From Caballeronia megalochromosomata (GTDB lineage Bacteria; Pseudomonadota; Gammaproteobacteria; Burkholderiales; Burkholderiaceae): a stretch of 49,176 nucleotides of DNA. How positions within the stretch are numbered: position 1 is the stretch's first letter; every line of letters begins with the position of its first letter. The position numbers and the translations under genes were made by a program. The notes under the pieces are model-generated. The model saw nothing but the letters and a program-made list of their open reading frames with translations. It did no database searches and was not told where the DNA came from. The stretch covers positions 1 to 49,176 of the forward strand of contig LRBF01000022.1 of the NCBI GenBank assembly GCA_001580565.1, in the 5' to 3' direction. This document shows, one piece after another, positions 41,457-49,176 of the stretch.

Positions 41457-43571
41457 TTAATCGCTGCGCCAGGAAGGCACATTTCCACGCGAAGGAACGA
41501 AAGGCGCATCGGCATCGACGAGCGCGGTGCGGATGAAGTGCAGGCACGCGAGCACGCGTTGCATGTCGTGGCGCGCTTCGCGGTCGGCGCGCGCGAGTTC
41601 GAGCATGCTCTGCGCGATCAGCACCGACGCGACGACCGAAGCGATCGCACGGCGCAGCGTCGCGCTATCCGGCGTGCGAAACAGCGCCGCGACATCGCGC
41701 AACACGCGCGCGAGCGATGTGCTCCACGCGATGCGCAACGCATCGGGAAAGCGCCCAACCTGCAACGCGCGTGCTTCGTGCCGCAAGTCGATCATCGCCT
41801 GTCCGACTTCGAGCGTGACGAGCATCCACGACAGCGCATGACGATGTTCACGCGAGCGCCGCGTGAGCAGGCCGCGCAACTGCGACATCAGATCGTGCGT
41901 ACCCGAATGAAAGCGCGCGCCGAGTCCCGCGAGTTTGCCTTCGCACGCGAGCGCGGCCTGAGCACGCAGTTCGGCGAGCGTCTTGCCAACCAGCCACGGC
42001 GTGCGCGGCGGCACGATGAGCGCGCATGCGATGGCCGCGACGAGCATCGCGACGAGCACCGCGAGGCCGTTGTTCAGCAAGAGGCCCGGATCGTAGACGA
42101 TGCGGTTGTCGGGCGCGGCGAGCAGGCAGAAGAACACGCAAAAGCCGATGCCGTAACCGGCGGTGGCGGAGCGCATCGCGAGAAATGCGCCTGCCGCGAG
42201 GGGCGGAGCGAGCATCGCGCACAGCAGCGCGAAGCCATCGATGGCGGGGTACACGTGACACAGATACAGGTAGCCCATGACGATCGCGAGCGCCGCGCCG
42301 GCGGCCATCTGCGCGATGAACTTCGACGGCCGCGCGGATGCCGACGACAACGCGCAGGCCAGCGTCGCACCGATCACGGCATAACCGCCGCTCGGCCACG
42401 CCGTGACGATCCAGAACCACGCGGTCGCCGCGATCACGCTGCCCGTGCGCATGAAGGTCGCCGCGAGGACGAAGCGGTTGGTCTTCGTTTCGTATCGCGT
42501 GGATGGGCGGTCTTTCAATGGCTCGCCGTTCGCGATCGACGCATGACGAATCGTATCGGCGATGAAGCGATACAACAGCTCTGCCGACGTCGTGAAGTCG
42601 AGTTGCGTCGCGGGGTCGGTGTGTGCAAGGCTGCGCTGCGCATTGCGCAGGCGCCTGGGCAGCGTCGCCTTGTAGCGTTCCAGATGCGCGTTCGGCGATG
42701 CCCGTTCGAAGATGCGCGCGAGTTCTTCGAGGAAAGGCGCGAGTGCATCGTGCGCGCATCGCGTGCTGTCGTTGGCACGCAGGCGCTTGAGAGACTGATC
42801 GAGTGCATGCAGGCGCGCGCACGTGTCCATGAACGCGCTGTTCAGTCGCGCGAGCTTGCCGTTCTCCTGACGCATCGCGGGCGACTCGTAGGCGGCGAAG
42901 CCGCGCGTCGCTTCGAAGCCGACGATCTCATCGACGAAATCGGCGAAACGGCGCTCACGAGCCAGGCGTGAGAGACGGTTGCGCAGTACGTCGGACGCGA
43001 AGGCCGCGAAATGCGTCTGACGCGCAGCGAGCGAGTGCGCGAGTGTCGCGCTGGCATGGCGTGGAAACACGAGCGCGCTCACCACGCTCGAACAGACGAT
43101 GCCGAGCATGACTTCCGCGCCGCGCGTGAGCGTCGCGATGAGCAAGCCGTTCGGATCGGTGACGGCGGGAATGCCGATCAGCGCGGCCGTATAGCCGGCG
43201 AGCACGAAGCCATACCACCGGAACTGGCGATAACGCACCGCGAGCGCGGTGCAGGCCGCGACCCATATCGTCAGCGCGAGCGCATAGAGTTCGGCCTGCT
43301 GCACGAACACGGCGCCGAGCACGAGCGCGGCGAGCATGCCGAGCGCCGTGCCCGCGAAACGATAGACGCTTTTGGCGAGCACCATGCCGGAGAAGGGCTG
43401 CATCAGCACGAAGGTGGTCGTCATCGCGACGCGCGGCTGCGGCAATTCCAGGCGCATCGCGATGCCCATCGCGAGGAACGCGGCAAGCAGCGTCTTCGCG
43501 AGATGCAGCCAGACGTGACCGTCGGTGGCGATCCAGTCGCGCGTCGACAAGCGTGCTTCCAGGAACGACAT
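41457..43571 (-). CDS. FUSC-family membrane exporter (AaeB-like)
   Basis: 704 residues. The start at MSFLEARLSTRDW is chosen because it lies directly before the first helix group. Two blocks of about five membrane helices each (about 20-170 and 375-510) are separated by a long soluble region, the FUSC/AaeB duplication. VAMTTTFVLMQPFSGMVLAKS is the conserved segment after the first helices. AaeB-type proteins export aromatic carboxylic acids. No membrane fusion partner (AaeA) is adjacent. A divergent LysR gene at 43732 is a likely regulator, as with aaeR. Confidence 0.9.
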   Translation of the reverse strand: MSFLEARLSTRDWIATDGHVWLHLAKTLLAAFLAMGIAMRLELPQPRVAMTTTFVLMQPFSGMVLAKSVYRFAGTALGMLAALVLGAVFVQQAELYALALTIWVAACTALAVRYRQFRWYGFVLAGYTAALIGIPAVTDPNGLLIATLTRGAEVMLGIVCSSVVSALVFPRHASATLAHSLAARQTHFAAFASDVLRNRLSRLARERRFADFVDEIVGFEATRGFAAYESPAMRQENGKLARLNSAFMDTCARLHALDQSLKRLRANDSTRCAHDALAPFLEELARIFERASPNAHLERYKATLPRRLRNAQRSLAHTDPATQLDFTTSAELLYRFIADTIRHASIANGEPLKDRPSTRYETKTNRFVLAATFMRTGSVIAATAWFWIVTAWPSGGYAVIGATLACALSSASARPSKFIAQMAAGAALAIVMGYLYLCHVYPAIDGFALLCAMLAPPLAAGAFLAMRSATAGYGIGFCVFFCLLAAPDNRIVYDPGLLLNNGLAVLVAMLVAAIACALIVPPRTPWLVGKTLAELRAQAALACEGKLAGLGARFHSGTHDLMSQLRGLLTRRSREHRHALSWMLVTLEVGQAMIDLRHEARALQVGRFPDALRIAWSTSLARVLRDVAALFRTPDSATLRRAIASVVASVLIAQSMLELARADREARHDMQRVLACLHFIRTALVDADAPFVPSRGNVPSWRSD

Positions 43572-43731
43572 GCGGTCCGCCGATATGCCTCTGCTCAAGA
43601 AGGCGCCGATTGTAGGCAAGTCGTCTTGCCGGATTAATGTGGGAATCCGGGAACATTCTTTCTTGATTCAACAACAATCGATCACGCGGAAAGGCGGACA
43701 ATAGCGCTTTCGAAGTAAAAGTTACGGTTCG

Positions 43732-44691
43732 ATGGATACCCTACAGAACATGCGGGTCTTCACCCGCGTGATCGAAGCCGGCAGCTTCACGGCTGCCGCA
43801 CAGTCGATGAACTCGACCACAGGCGCGATGTCCCGCGCCGTCTCCGAACTCGAAGCGCATCTGCGCACGCGCCTGATGAACCGCTCGACGCGGCGTCTAG
43901 CGCTCACATCGGCGGGCGAACGCTATCTGAAACGCGTGCGGCAGATTCTCGCCGACATCGACGGCGCCGAAGAAGAAGCGAGCTGCGCGCATGAACACCC
44001 TACGGGCACCTTGCGCATGTTCAGTTTCGCGAGCGTCGGGCAGCATTACATCCTGCCCGCCATCGGCCGGTATCGCGCGCTCTATCCGGATGTGAAAGTC
44101 GAGCTCACGCTGTCGCAACGCATGCCCGATCTCTTCGAAGGCAGCAGCGATGTGGCCGTGGTGTCGGCGGGCGCGTTGTCGGATTCGGAAGTCATCTCGC
44201 ACAAACTGGGCGCGACCTTCAGCATTCTGTGCGCATCGCCGGACTATATCCGCGCGCGCGGCGCGCCGAATGAGCCGGCCGATCTCGCGCAGCACGATTG
44301 TCTGACCTTGCAGACGCCCGCGTTCCCCGCGCGCGAATGGACGCTCGAAGGCCCCGAAGGCCGAGAGACCTTGCAGATCAATGGAACGGTGCAGGTGAAC
44401 ATCGCGGAATCGCTCGTGGTCGCGATCCGCGAAGGCATGGGCATCGGCATGTTGCCGCTCTATGCGGCCATCGAAGGCTTGCGCAATGGCTCGCTCGTGC
44501 GCGTGCTGCCGCGTCACACCTTGCAGCGCACGAATCTCTATGCGCTCTATGCGTCGCGCAAGTTCGTCGATGCGAAGACGCGCACCTGGGTGGAGTTTCT
44601 CCGCGCGCATCTGCCGGACGTGATCGCGCGCGACGAAGCATTGCTCGCGGAAGTGGGGCAGTCGCCTTCGAACGTTTTGCGCGCCGCGTAA
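43732..44691 (+). CDS. LysR-family transcriptional regulator
   Basis: 319 residues. The HTH is at MDTLQNMRVFTRVIEAGSFTAAAQSMNSTTGAMSRAVSELEAHLRTRL, followed by STRRLALTSAGERYLKRVRQIL and the effector domain. The NSTTGAMSRAVSELE segment is typical of a subgroup of LysR regulators. It is divergent from the FUSC exporter, with a 160-bp gap, and probably controls it in response to an aromatic acid (inference). It converges with the PKHD hydroxylase gene. Confidence 0.92.
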   Translation: MDTLQNMRVFTRVIEAGSFTAAAQSMNSTTGAMSRAVSELEAHLRTRLMNRSTRRLALTSAGERYLKRVRQILADIDGAEEEASCAHEHPTGTLRMFSFASVGQHYILPAIGRYRALYPDVKVELTLSQRMPDLFEGSSDVAVVSAGALSDSEVISHKLGATFSILCASPDYIRARGAPNEPADLAQHDCLTLQTPAFPAREWTLEGPEGRETLQINGTVQVNIAESLVVAIREGMGIGMLPLYAAIEGLRNGSLVRVLPRHTLQRTNLYALYASRKFVDAKTRTWVEFLRAHLPDVIARDEALLAEVGQSPSNVLRAA

Positions 44692-44692
44692 C

Positions 44693-45376
44693 TCACGTCT
44701 CGCTCCACATGCGCAGCAGGTTGTGATAGCAGCCGACGAGTGAGCGCTTCGCGGCTTCGTCGCCGTTGGTCGCGTTCAGGCGTTGAATGGAGTTATCGAG
44801 ATCGAAGAGCAGCGCGCGTTGGGCGTCGTCGCGCACGAGGCTTTGCGCCCAGAAGAAGCTCGACACGCGCGCACCGCGCGTGACGGGCCGCACCTGATGC
44901 AGACTGGTCGCGGGATAGACGATCGCATGCCCCGCGGGCAGCTTCACTTCCTGCACGCCATACGTGTCCTCGATGATGAGTTCGCCGCCGTCGTACTCTT
45001 CAGGCGGCGTGAGAAACAGCGTCACCGATACATCGGTACGCACGCGCGCGCCATGACCGGGCACGATGCGGATCGCGCCATCGACATGACTGCCGAAATG
45101 CATGCCGCCTTCATAGCGATTGAAGAGCGGCGGATACACGCGATTGGGCAACACGGCGCTGATGAATAGCGGATGCCGCTCCAGCGCGCCGACGATCGCA
45201 TCGCCCATTTCGAGCGCGATCGGCGAGCCTTCGGCGATCTGCATGTTGCGCTTGACCGGCGCGCCCTGATAGCCCGCGGTCGCGCGGCCATCGACCCATG
45301 CGTCGCTGGTGTCCAGCCGTGCGCGCATCGCGGCGGCGTCTTCCGGACTCAGCACATTCGGTATCGAGAGGATCAT
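44693..45376 (-). CDS. Fe(II)/2-oxoglutarate dioxygenase, PKHD-type hydroxylase (PiuC/YbiX-like)
   Basis: 227 residues, the usual length. The iron ligands are His and Asp in [11 protein letters not shown] and the distal His in [14 protein letters not shown], whose Arg binds 2-oxoglutarate. PKHD proteins of the PiuC/YbiX type are regularly encoded next to TonB siderophore receptors, as here (54 bases after the receptor stop codon). Hydroxylation of a siderophore or of the receptor is suspected, not shown. Confidence 0.93.
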   Translation of the reverse strand: MILSIPNVLSPEDAAAMRARLDTSDAWVDGRATAGYQGAPVKRNMQIAEGSPIALEMGDAIVGALERHPLFISAVLPNRVYPPLFNRYEGGMHFGSHVDGAIRIVPGHGARVRTDVSVTLFLTPPEEYDGGELIIEDTYGVQEVKLPAGHAIVYPATSLHQVRPVTRGARVSSFFWAQSLVRDDAQRALLFDLDNSIQRLNATNGDEAAKRSLVGCYHNLLRMWSET

Positions 45377-45430
45377 TGTTATTGCCTTCGCAAACGCGCG
45401 CCGCGTATCACACGGCGCGCGCGCATTACA

Positions 45431-47689
45431 TCAACGGAAGCGGTAATTCAACGTCGCGATGAACGTGCGGCCAAGACCCGGCACCGCGCGTCCGCCGTCG
45501 GACGGAATCAAGGCGTCGTAGTACTTCTTGTCGAACAGGTTCTGCACGTTGAACTGGATATCGTAGCGCTTCTGATGATACGCGGCCATCGCGTCCCAGC
45601 GCACGTAGCCGCCCACCTGGACCAGATTGTTGTTCGCCGCATAGCGCGACGACACATACGACGGCCCGCCGCCGATCTGCCATACGGGCGTGAAGTCGTA
45701 GGTCGTCCACAGCGTGAGCATGTGTTTCGGCGTATTGGCGGGCGTGTTGCCTTGCGTGCCGTCGAAGGCCTGCAGGATCGTGCCGTCCATGTACGTGTAG
45801 CCGCCGAACATCTGCCATTGCTTCGTGATGTGGCCCGCCACGCCCAACTGATAGCCGCGCACGCGCACGTTGCCGTCGAGCGAGTAGCTGCCGTCCGACG
45901 CCAGCGTCCGCGCGTTGGTCTTCTCGATGTTGAATAGCGATTGCGTGATCGACAGGCCGCCGTTCAGCAGATCCCACTTCGAGCCGATCTCATAGGACTT
46001 GTTGTGCTCGGGCGGCAGGTTCTGCTGACCGTTGGTGAGCGTGAGCGCTTCGAGCGACGGATCGAACGACGTGCCGTACGAGACGTAGTACGACTGCCAG
46101 TCCGTCGGCTGCCACACGACGCCGGTGCGCACGCTCGTGAAGTAATTCGTCTGCGTCGCGTAGCCCGGCGCGTTGATCGAGTTGTTGATGGCCGCTTCAT
46201 AGCGGTCCCAGCGCACGCCGCCGATCCACTTCCAGTGCTCGCCGATCGAGATCGTATCGTTCAAATAGACGCCGACGCCGTTCGCGCTCGACTCGGCGAG
46301 ATTGGTCGCCACCTCGCGATAGTTCGACGGACGCGGCACATACGCCGGAATCACGAGCGGAACGATCGCGAGTGTGTTCGACGGCAGGCCCGGCGTGGTC
46401 GCGGTGAAGGTCTGGTTGCTGTACGTTTCGTGACTCAGATCGACGCCCGCGAGCATGTCGTGCTTCAGGAAGCCTGTCGCGAACTTGCCCTCTACGTCGG
46501 TCGAGTTGTAGACCGAGTGATCGTTGATGGTGCGGTCCTTGCCTTGCAGACGCACGAACAGCGACGACAGCGGCAGCGTCGTGTAGTTGCCGTTCGAGAG
46601 CGCGGGCGACGAGCCGAGCGGTCCCGTCAGCACGGCCGCGGCGTTGGTCGCGCGCGCGTCGGTGCTGTAGTGGCTGAACTGGGTCTGGTTGCGCAGCGTG
46701 AACATGTCGTCGAAGCGATGCTCCACGCGCGCGTTAACCGTCTGCACGTCCTGGATCGTGCGGTCGTCGGTGAAGCCGTAGAAGGTCTTCGTATCGACGG
46801 GCGCGGGGTGGCCGTTCAACGGCGGAATGCCGTAGTCGGGCTGATCGCGGTTGTGCTGGATCAGCGCGGACAGCGTCACTTGCGTCGGCGTGCCGATGCC
46901 GAACTTCACCTCGGGCGCGATGCCGTAGTCCTTGTTGATCATCTCGTCGCGCGTCGAACCGAGCGACTGCCCGAACGCGTTGATGCGGAACGCCGAGGTG
47001 TCCGTCATCGGCTGGTTGATGTCGACCGTCGAGCGATAGCGGTCGTGCGTGCCTGCCTGCAGCGAGACATCGGCGCGCGGTTTCATGTTCGGCTGCTTGC
47101 TGACCTGATTGATCACGCCGCCCGTCGAGCCGCGCCCGAAGTACAGCGACGACGGACCGTACAGCACGTCGATCGATTCGAGGTTGAAGGTGTCGCGATA
47201 GTACTGGCCGCGATCGCGGAATCCGTCGAGATAGATGTCCGTGCGCGCCGAGAAGCCGCGCAGGTTGATGTTATTGCCGATCTGGCCGCCTTCGGCCGCG
47301 CCGAGCGTGACGCCCGGCACGTTGCGCAGCGCATCGGAGAACGAGCTCACCGCCTGCGAATTCAGCACCGCTTTCGGCACCACGACGACGGCCTGCGGAA
47401 TGTCGCGCAGCGCGGTCGGCACCTTGGCGCCCACGCTCGACACGTCCGGCTGGAAGTCCGGCGCGTCGGCCTGGCCCGTCACTTTGACGGCGGGCAGGGC
47501 GGCGATGTCGGGCGCGGTGGCGGCTGAAGCGCCCTGGTCGGACGTCGCCTGTTGCGCGACTTGTGCGGGCGGAGCTTTCTGCGGTGCGGCTTGCGCGGAC
47601 TGCGGTGCGGTTTGGGCGTAAAGCGGCGCGGCCATGGGCGCGACGGCAATAGTCACCAATGCCGCGGCAAGCGGCGTCTTTCTCAACAT
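45431..47689 (-). CDS. TonB-dependent siderophore receptor, catecholate type
   Basis: 752 residues. The signal peptide MLRKTPLAAALVTIAVAPMAAPLYAQ is followed by an Ala/Gln/Pro-rich linker, the plug domain (LRDIPQAVVVVPKAVLN, LRNVPGVTLGAAEGGQIGNNINLRGF, VLYGPSSLYFGRGSTGGVINQVSKQP) and the 22-strand barrel. The barrel ends NYRFR, so a basic residue follows the usual terminal Phe. It imports ferric catecholate siderophores using TonB energy. It is the first gene of a two-gene operon with a Fiu/PiuA-PiuC-like arrangement. Confidence 0.94.
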   Translation of the reverse strand: MLRKTPLAAALVTIAVAPMAAPLYAQTAPQSAQAAPQKAPPAQVAQQATSDQGASAATAPDIAALPAVKVTGQADAPDFQPDVSSVGAKVPTALRDIPQAVVVVPKAVLNSQAVSSFSDALRNVPGVTLGAAEGGQIGNNINLRGFSARTDIYLDGFRDRGQYYRDTFNLESIDVLYGPSSLYFGRGSTGGVINQVSKQPNMKPRADVSLQAGTHDRYRSTVDINQPMTDTSAFRINAFGQSLGSTRDEMINKDYGIAPEVKFGIGTPTQVTLSALIQHNRDQPDYGIPPLNGHPAPVDTKTFYGFTDDRTIQDVQTVNARVEHRFDDMFTLRNQTQFSHYSTDARATNAAAVLTGPLGSSPALSNGNYTTLPLSSLFVRLQGKDRTINDHSVYNSTDVEGKFATGFLKHDMLAGVDLSHETYSNQTFTATTPGLPSNTLAIVPLVIPAYVPRPSNYREVATNLAESSANGVGVYLNDTISIGEHWKWIGGVRWDRYEAAINNSINAPGYATQTNYFTSVRTGVVWQPTDWQSYYVSYGTSFDPSLEALTLTNGQQNLPPEHNKSYEIGSKWDLLNGGLSITQSLFNIEKTNARTLASDGSYSLDGNVRVRGYQLGVAGHITKQWQMFGGYTYMDGTILQAFDGTQGNTPANTPKHMLTLWTTYDFTPVWQIGGGPSYVSSRYAANNNLVQVGGYVRWDAMAAYHQKRYDIQFNVQNLFDKKYYDALIPSDGGRAVPGLGRTFIATLNYRFR

Positions 47690-48154
47690 GTCGTTTCCCC
47701 GATGCTTGTTAGTGAAATCCGAATCGGCAGCGAAGCGGGTTTTCGCGTGCCGATGTTGATCGATACCGAGATCAAAGCGGAGCGGGCGGCGTCGTCGAGA
47801 TGGAACCGGCGGCGGCGCCCTGAAAGCGCACGTGGTCGCGGCGGGGCCTTATTGAGGCAGGCTATCGTCGCGATGTGGATAAATGCGAATCAGTATCATT
47901 ACATGTCTCAGAAACATTTGGAAAGAAACACTTGTAAGGAGCAGGCTTTTTTGCCGCTTTTCGTGACGTCGGCGCAACGAAAAAATGTGTAAAAGATGCG
48001 GGTTTTCGTGCCGGGCGATGATCCGGCGAAGGCCGTTGGATAAGGGATTTGAGCAGAGTCGCTCGTCAGGCGGGTGTGTCGGCGGATCGGATCAGCGCAA
48101 TTGCGGACAAAAAGTGGCGGATGACTTTTTTACCGTTGGCCGGCGCTGCGGATG
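47690..48154. other. 465-bp intergenic region upstream of the siderophore receptor
   Basis: Holds a Fur-box-like sequence at 47881-47900 (own entry) and otherwise no recognisable gene. It also forms the downstream side of the LysR gene that ends at 48155. No strong hairpin with a T-run is visible for that gene. Confidence 0.5.
47881..47900 (-). promoter_or_regulatory. Fur-box-like operator
   Basis: Read on the minus strand, AATGATACTGATTCGCATTT fits three NATnAT-type hexamers of a Fur box. It lies about 190 bp before the receptor start codon, so a long leader or a Fur-controlled promoter further upstream is implied. The TonB receptor and PKHD pair behind it are classic Fur targets. Confidence 0.72.
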
Positions 48155-49108
48155 TCAGAATCCGGCGACGCCCGATGTCACGAGTGCGTAAGGTCCACTC
48201 GTCAATTGCTGCCGGAGGAATTCGATGCACACGCGGATTTTCGCCGAATGCGACGAGCGCGCCGACGTCACCGCCCACACGTCCGCGCACTGGCGATAGG
48301 CAGGCAAAACGGGCACGAGCGTGCCGTTTTGCAGGCTGGCGGCGACGTCCCAGATCGAGCCCATCACGATGCCGAAGCCTTCCTCGGCCCATTGCCGCAC
48401 GATGTCGCTGTGATTCGACGCGATCGGCCCGGTCACCTTGACGCTTTCCTCGCCGTTGGGGCCGGCGAGCCGCCAGACGCCGAAGCGCTGATCGCGTCCG
48501 CGAAAGAGCAGGCAGTCGTGCTGCGCGAGCTCGGCGAGCGTTTTCGGCATGCCGCGTTTTTCGAGATACGCGGGCGCGGCGGCGAGCACGCGAAAGCTCT
48601 CGACGATCTTGTGCGCGATCAGATGCGGTTCCAGAACCTCACCGACGCGAATGTCGATATCGAAGCTCTCGCCGACGAGATCGACGCGCCGGTCGAGTAA
48701 CTCGAGCCAGATTTCCAGCCCCGGATGGCGTCGCCTCAGCAAGGTGAGTGCGGGCGATACGTGCTCGCGCCCGAGCCGCAGACTCGTGCCGATACGCAAG
48801 AGGCCGCGCGGATCGTCGAGGCCGGCAAAGGCATCGGCCATGCCTTGAACGTCGTCGAGGATCTTTTGCGCCCACTGGAAGGCCGCTTCGCCGTCGCTCG
48901 TGATCGAGACGCGACGCGTCGTGCGCATGAAGAGCTTGACGCCGAGGCTCGTCTCCAGCATCGCGATGCGCTTGCTCACATGCGCGGGGGAGATGCCGGT
49001 CTCGGTGGCGGCGGCGATGAAGCTCGAACGGCGTGCGACGATGCAGAACAACTGCAGATCGCGGAGGAACTGGTCGTTGTTTGCGACGAGCGCGGTTTGG
49101 GTCTTCAT
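48155..49108 (-). CDS. LysR-family transcriptional regulator
   Basis: 317 residues. The HTH is at NDQFLRDLQLFCIVARRSSFIAAATETGISPAHVSKRIAMLETSLGVKLF, followed by RRVSITSDGEAAFQWAQKILDDV and the substrate-binding domain. The gene it regulates is not visible: the next upstream gene lies beyond the right edge of the window. It is co-directional with, but 465 bp from, the siderophore receptor. Confidence 0.92.
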   Translation of the reverse strand: MKTQTALVANNDQFLRDLQLFCIVARRSSFIAAATETGISPAHVSKRIAMLETSLGVKLFMRTTRRVSITSDGEAAFQWAQKILDDVQGMADAFAGLDDPRGLLRIGTSLRLGREHVSPALTLLRRRHPGLEIWLELLDRRVDLVGESFDIDIRVGEVLEPHLIAHKIVESFRVLAAAPAYLEKRGMPKTLAELAQHDCLLFRGRDQRFGVWRLAGPNGEESVKVTGPIASNHSDIVRQWAEEGFGIVMGSIWDVAASLQNGTLVPVLPAYRQCADVWAVTSARSSHSAKIRVCIEFLRQQLTSGPYALVTSGVAGF

Positions 49109-49176
49109 TTGGATGGCTTTCGCTGAGGCGGATGTTGTTGGATTTTGCTGGATCCCGTTAGCGTGTTGGTCTATTG

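Noticed and set aside
45941..47527. A 528-codon open frame opposite the TonB receptor
   Set aside because: Low-complexity Arg/Val/Glu composition and complete overlap with a well-supported gene.

Overview
The window is high-GC, densely coded bacterial chromosome, almost certainly from a Burkholderiaceae of the Paraburkholderia/Caballeronia type. This rests on the protein families present: an H-NS protein with the YRNPKTGETWSGW motif, DUF4148 and DUF2970 proteins, a 1621-residue NAD-glutamate dehydrogenase, a B12 radical-SAM protein resembling HpnR, and cysI followed by a DUF934 gene. It also rests on a palindromic intergenic repeat at the left edge that I recall from that group. There are no rRNA or tRNA genes, insertion sequences, phage genes or CRISPR arrays. 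Nothing looks recently transferred, and the content reads as ordinary accessory metabolism on a chromosome or chromid.

Layout. 1-6.6 kb: an AhpD-like gene divergent from a LysR gene, then a tripartite drug efflux operon (membrane fusion protein, DHA2 MFS pump, outer-membrane lipoprotein) with a thioesterase; two identical 12-bp palindromes lie at its promoter. 6.6-9.5 kb: a class III omega-aminotransferase divergent from a MocR-type regulator. 9.5-13.8 kb: a small secreted protein, an H-NS protein with a histone-H1-like tail, a probable hopanoid C-3 methylase (HpnR), a methyltransferase and an orphan amino-acid binding protein. 13.9-17.6 kb: two Hsp20 chaperones, DUF934 and sulfite reductase, with DUF2970 divergent. 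17.6-24.6 kb: a PanE-like reductase, a type II NADH dehydrogenase, a MazG-like hydrolase, an acyl-CoA dehydrogenase, and an M14 peptidase/alpha-beta hydrolase/cupin cluster.

24.9-31.9 kb: small proteins, a GNAT enzyme, then a cobalt-type nitrile hydratase operon (alpha, beta, and an accessory protein fused to a DUF3293-like domain) running on into a tautomerase and a 4'-phosphopantetheinyl transferase. A YgjP-like metalloprotein, a YdjM-like membrane protein, an LEA-type lipoprotein and a cupin follow. 32.2-37.0 kb: NAD-glutamate dehydrogenase. 37.1-43.6 kb: a His-rich secreted peptide, a covalent-flavin oxidoreductase, a host-attachment-like protein, a succinyl-CoA:acetate CoA-transferase and a FUSC-family exporter. 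43.7-49.1 kb: a LysR gene, a PKHD hydroxylase with a TonB-dependent siderophore receptor under a likely Fur box, and a final LysR gene.

I see no single obviously new multi-gene system. The signals most worth a second look are the nitrile hydratase accessory-DUF3293 fusion and its operon partners, the cysteine-rich in-frame stretch with a coaxial hairpin ahead of sulfite reductase, the palindromes in the efflux promoter, and the dyad over the NADH dehydrogenase promoter.
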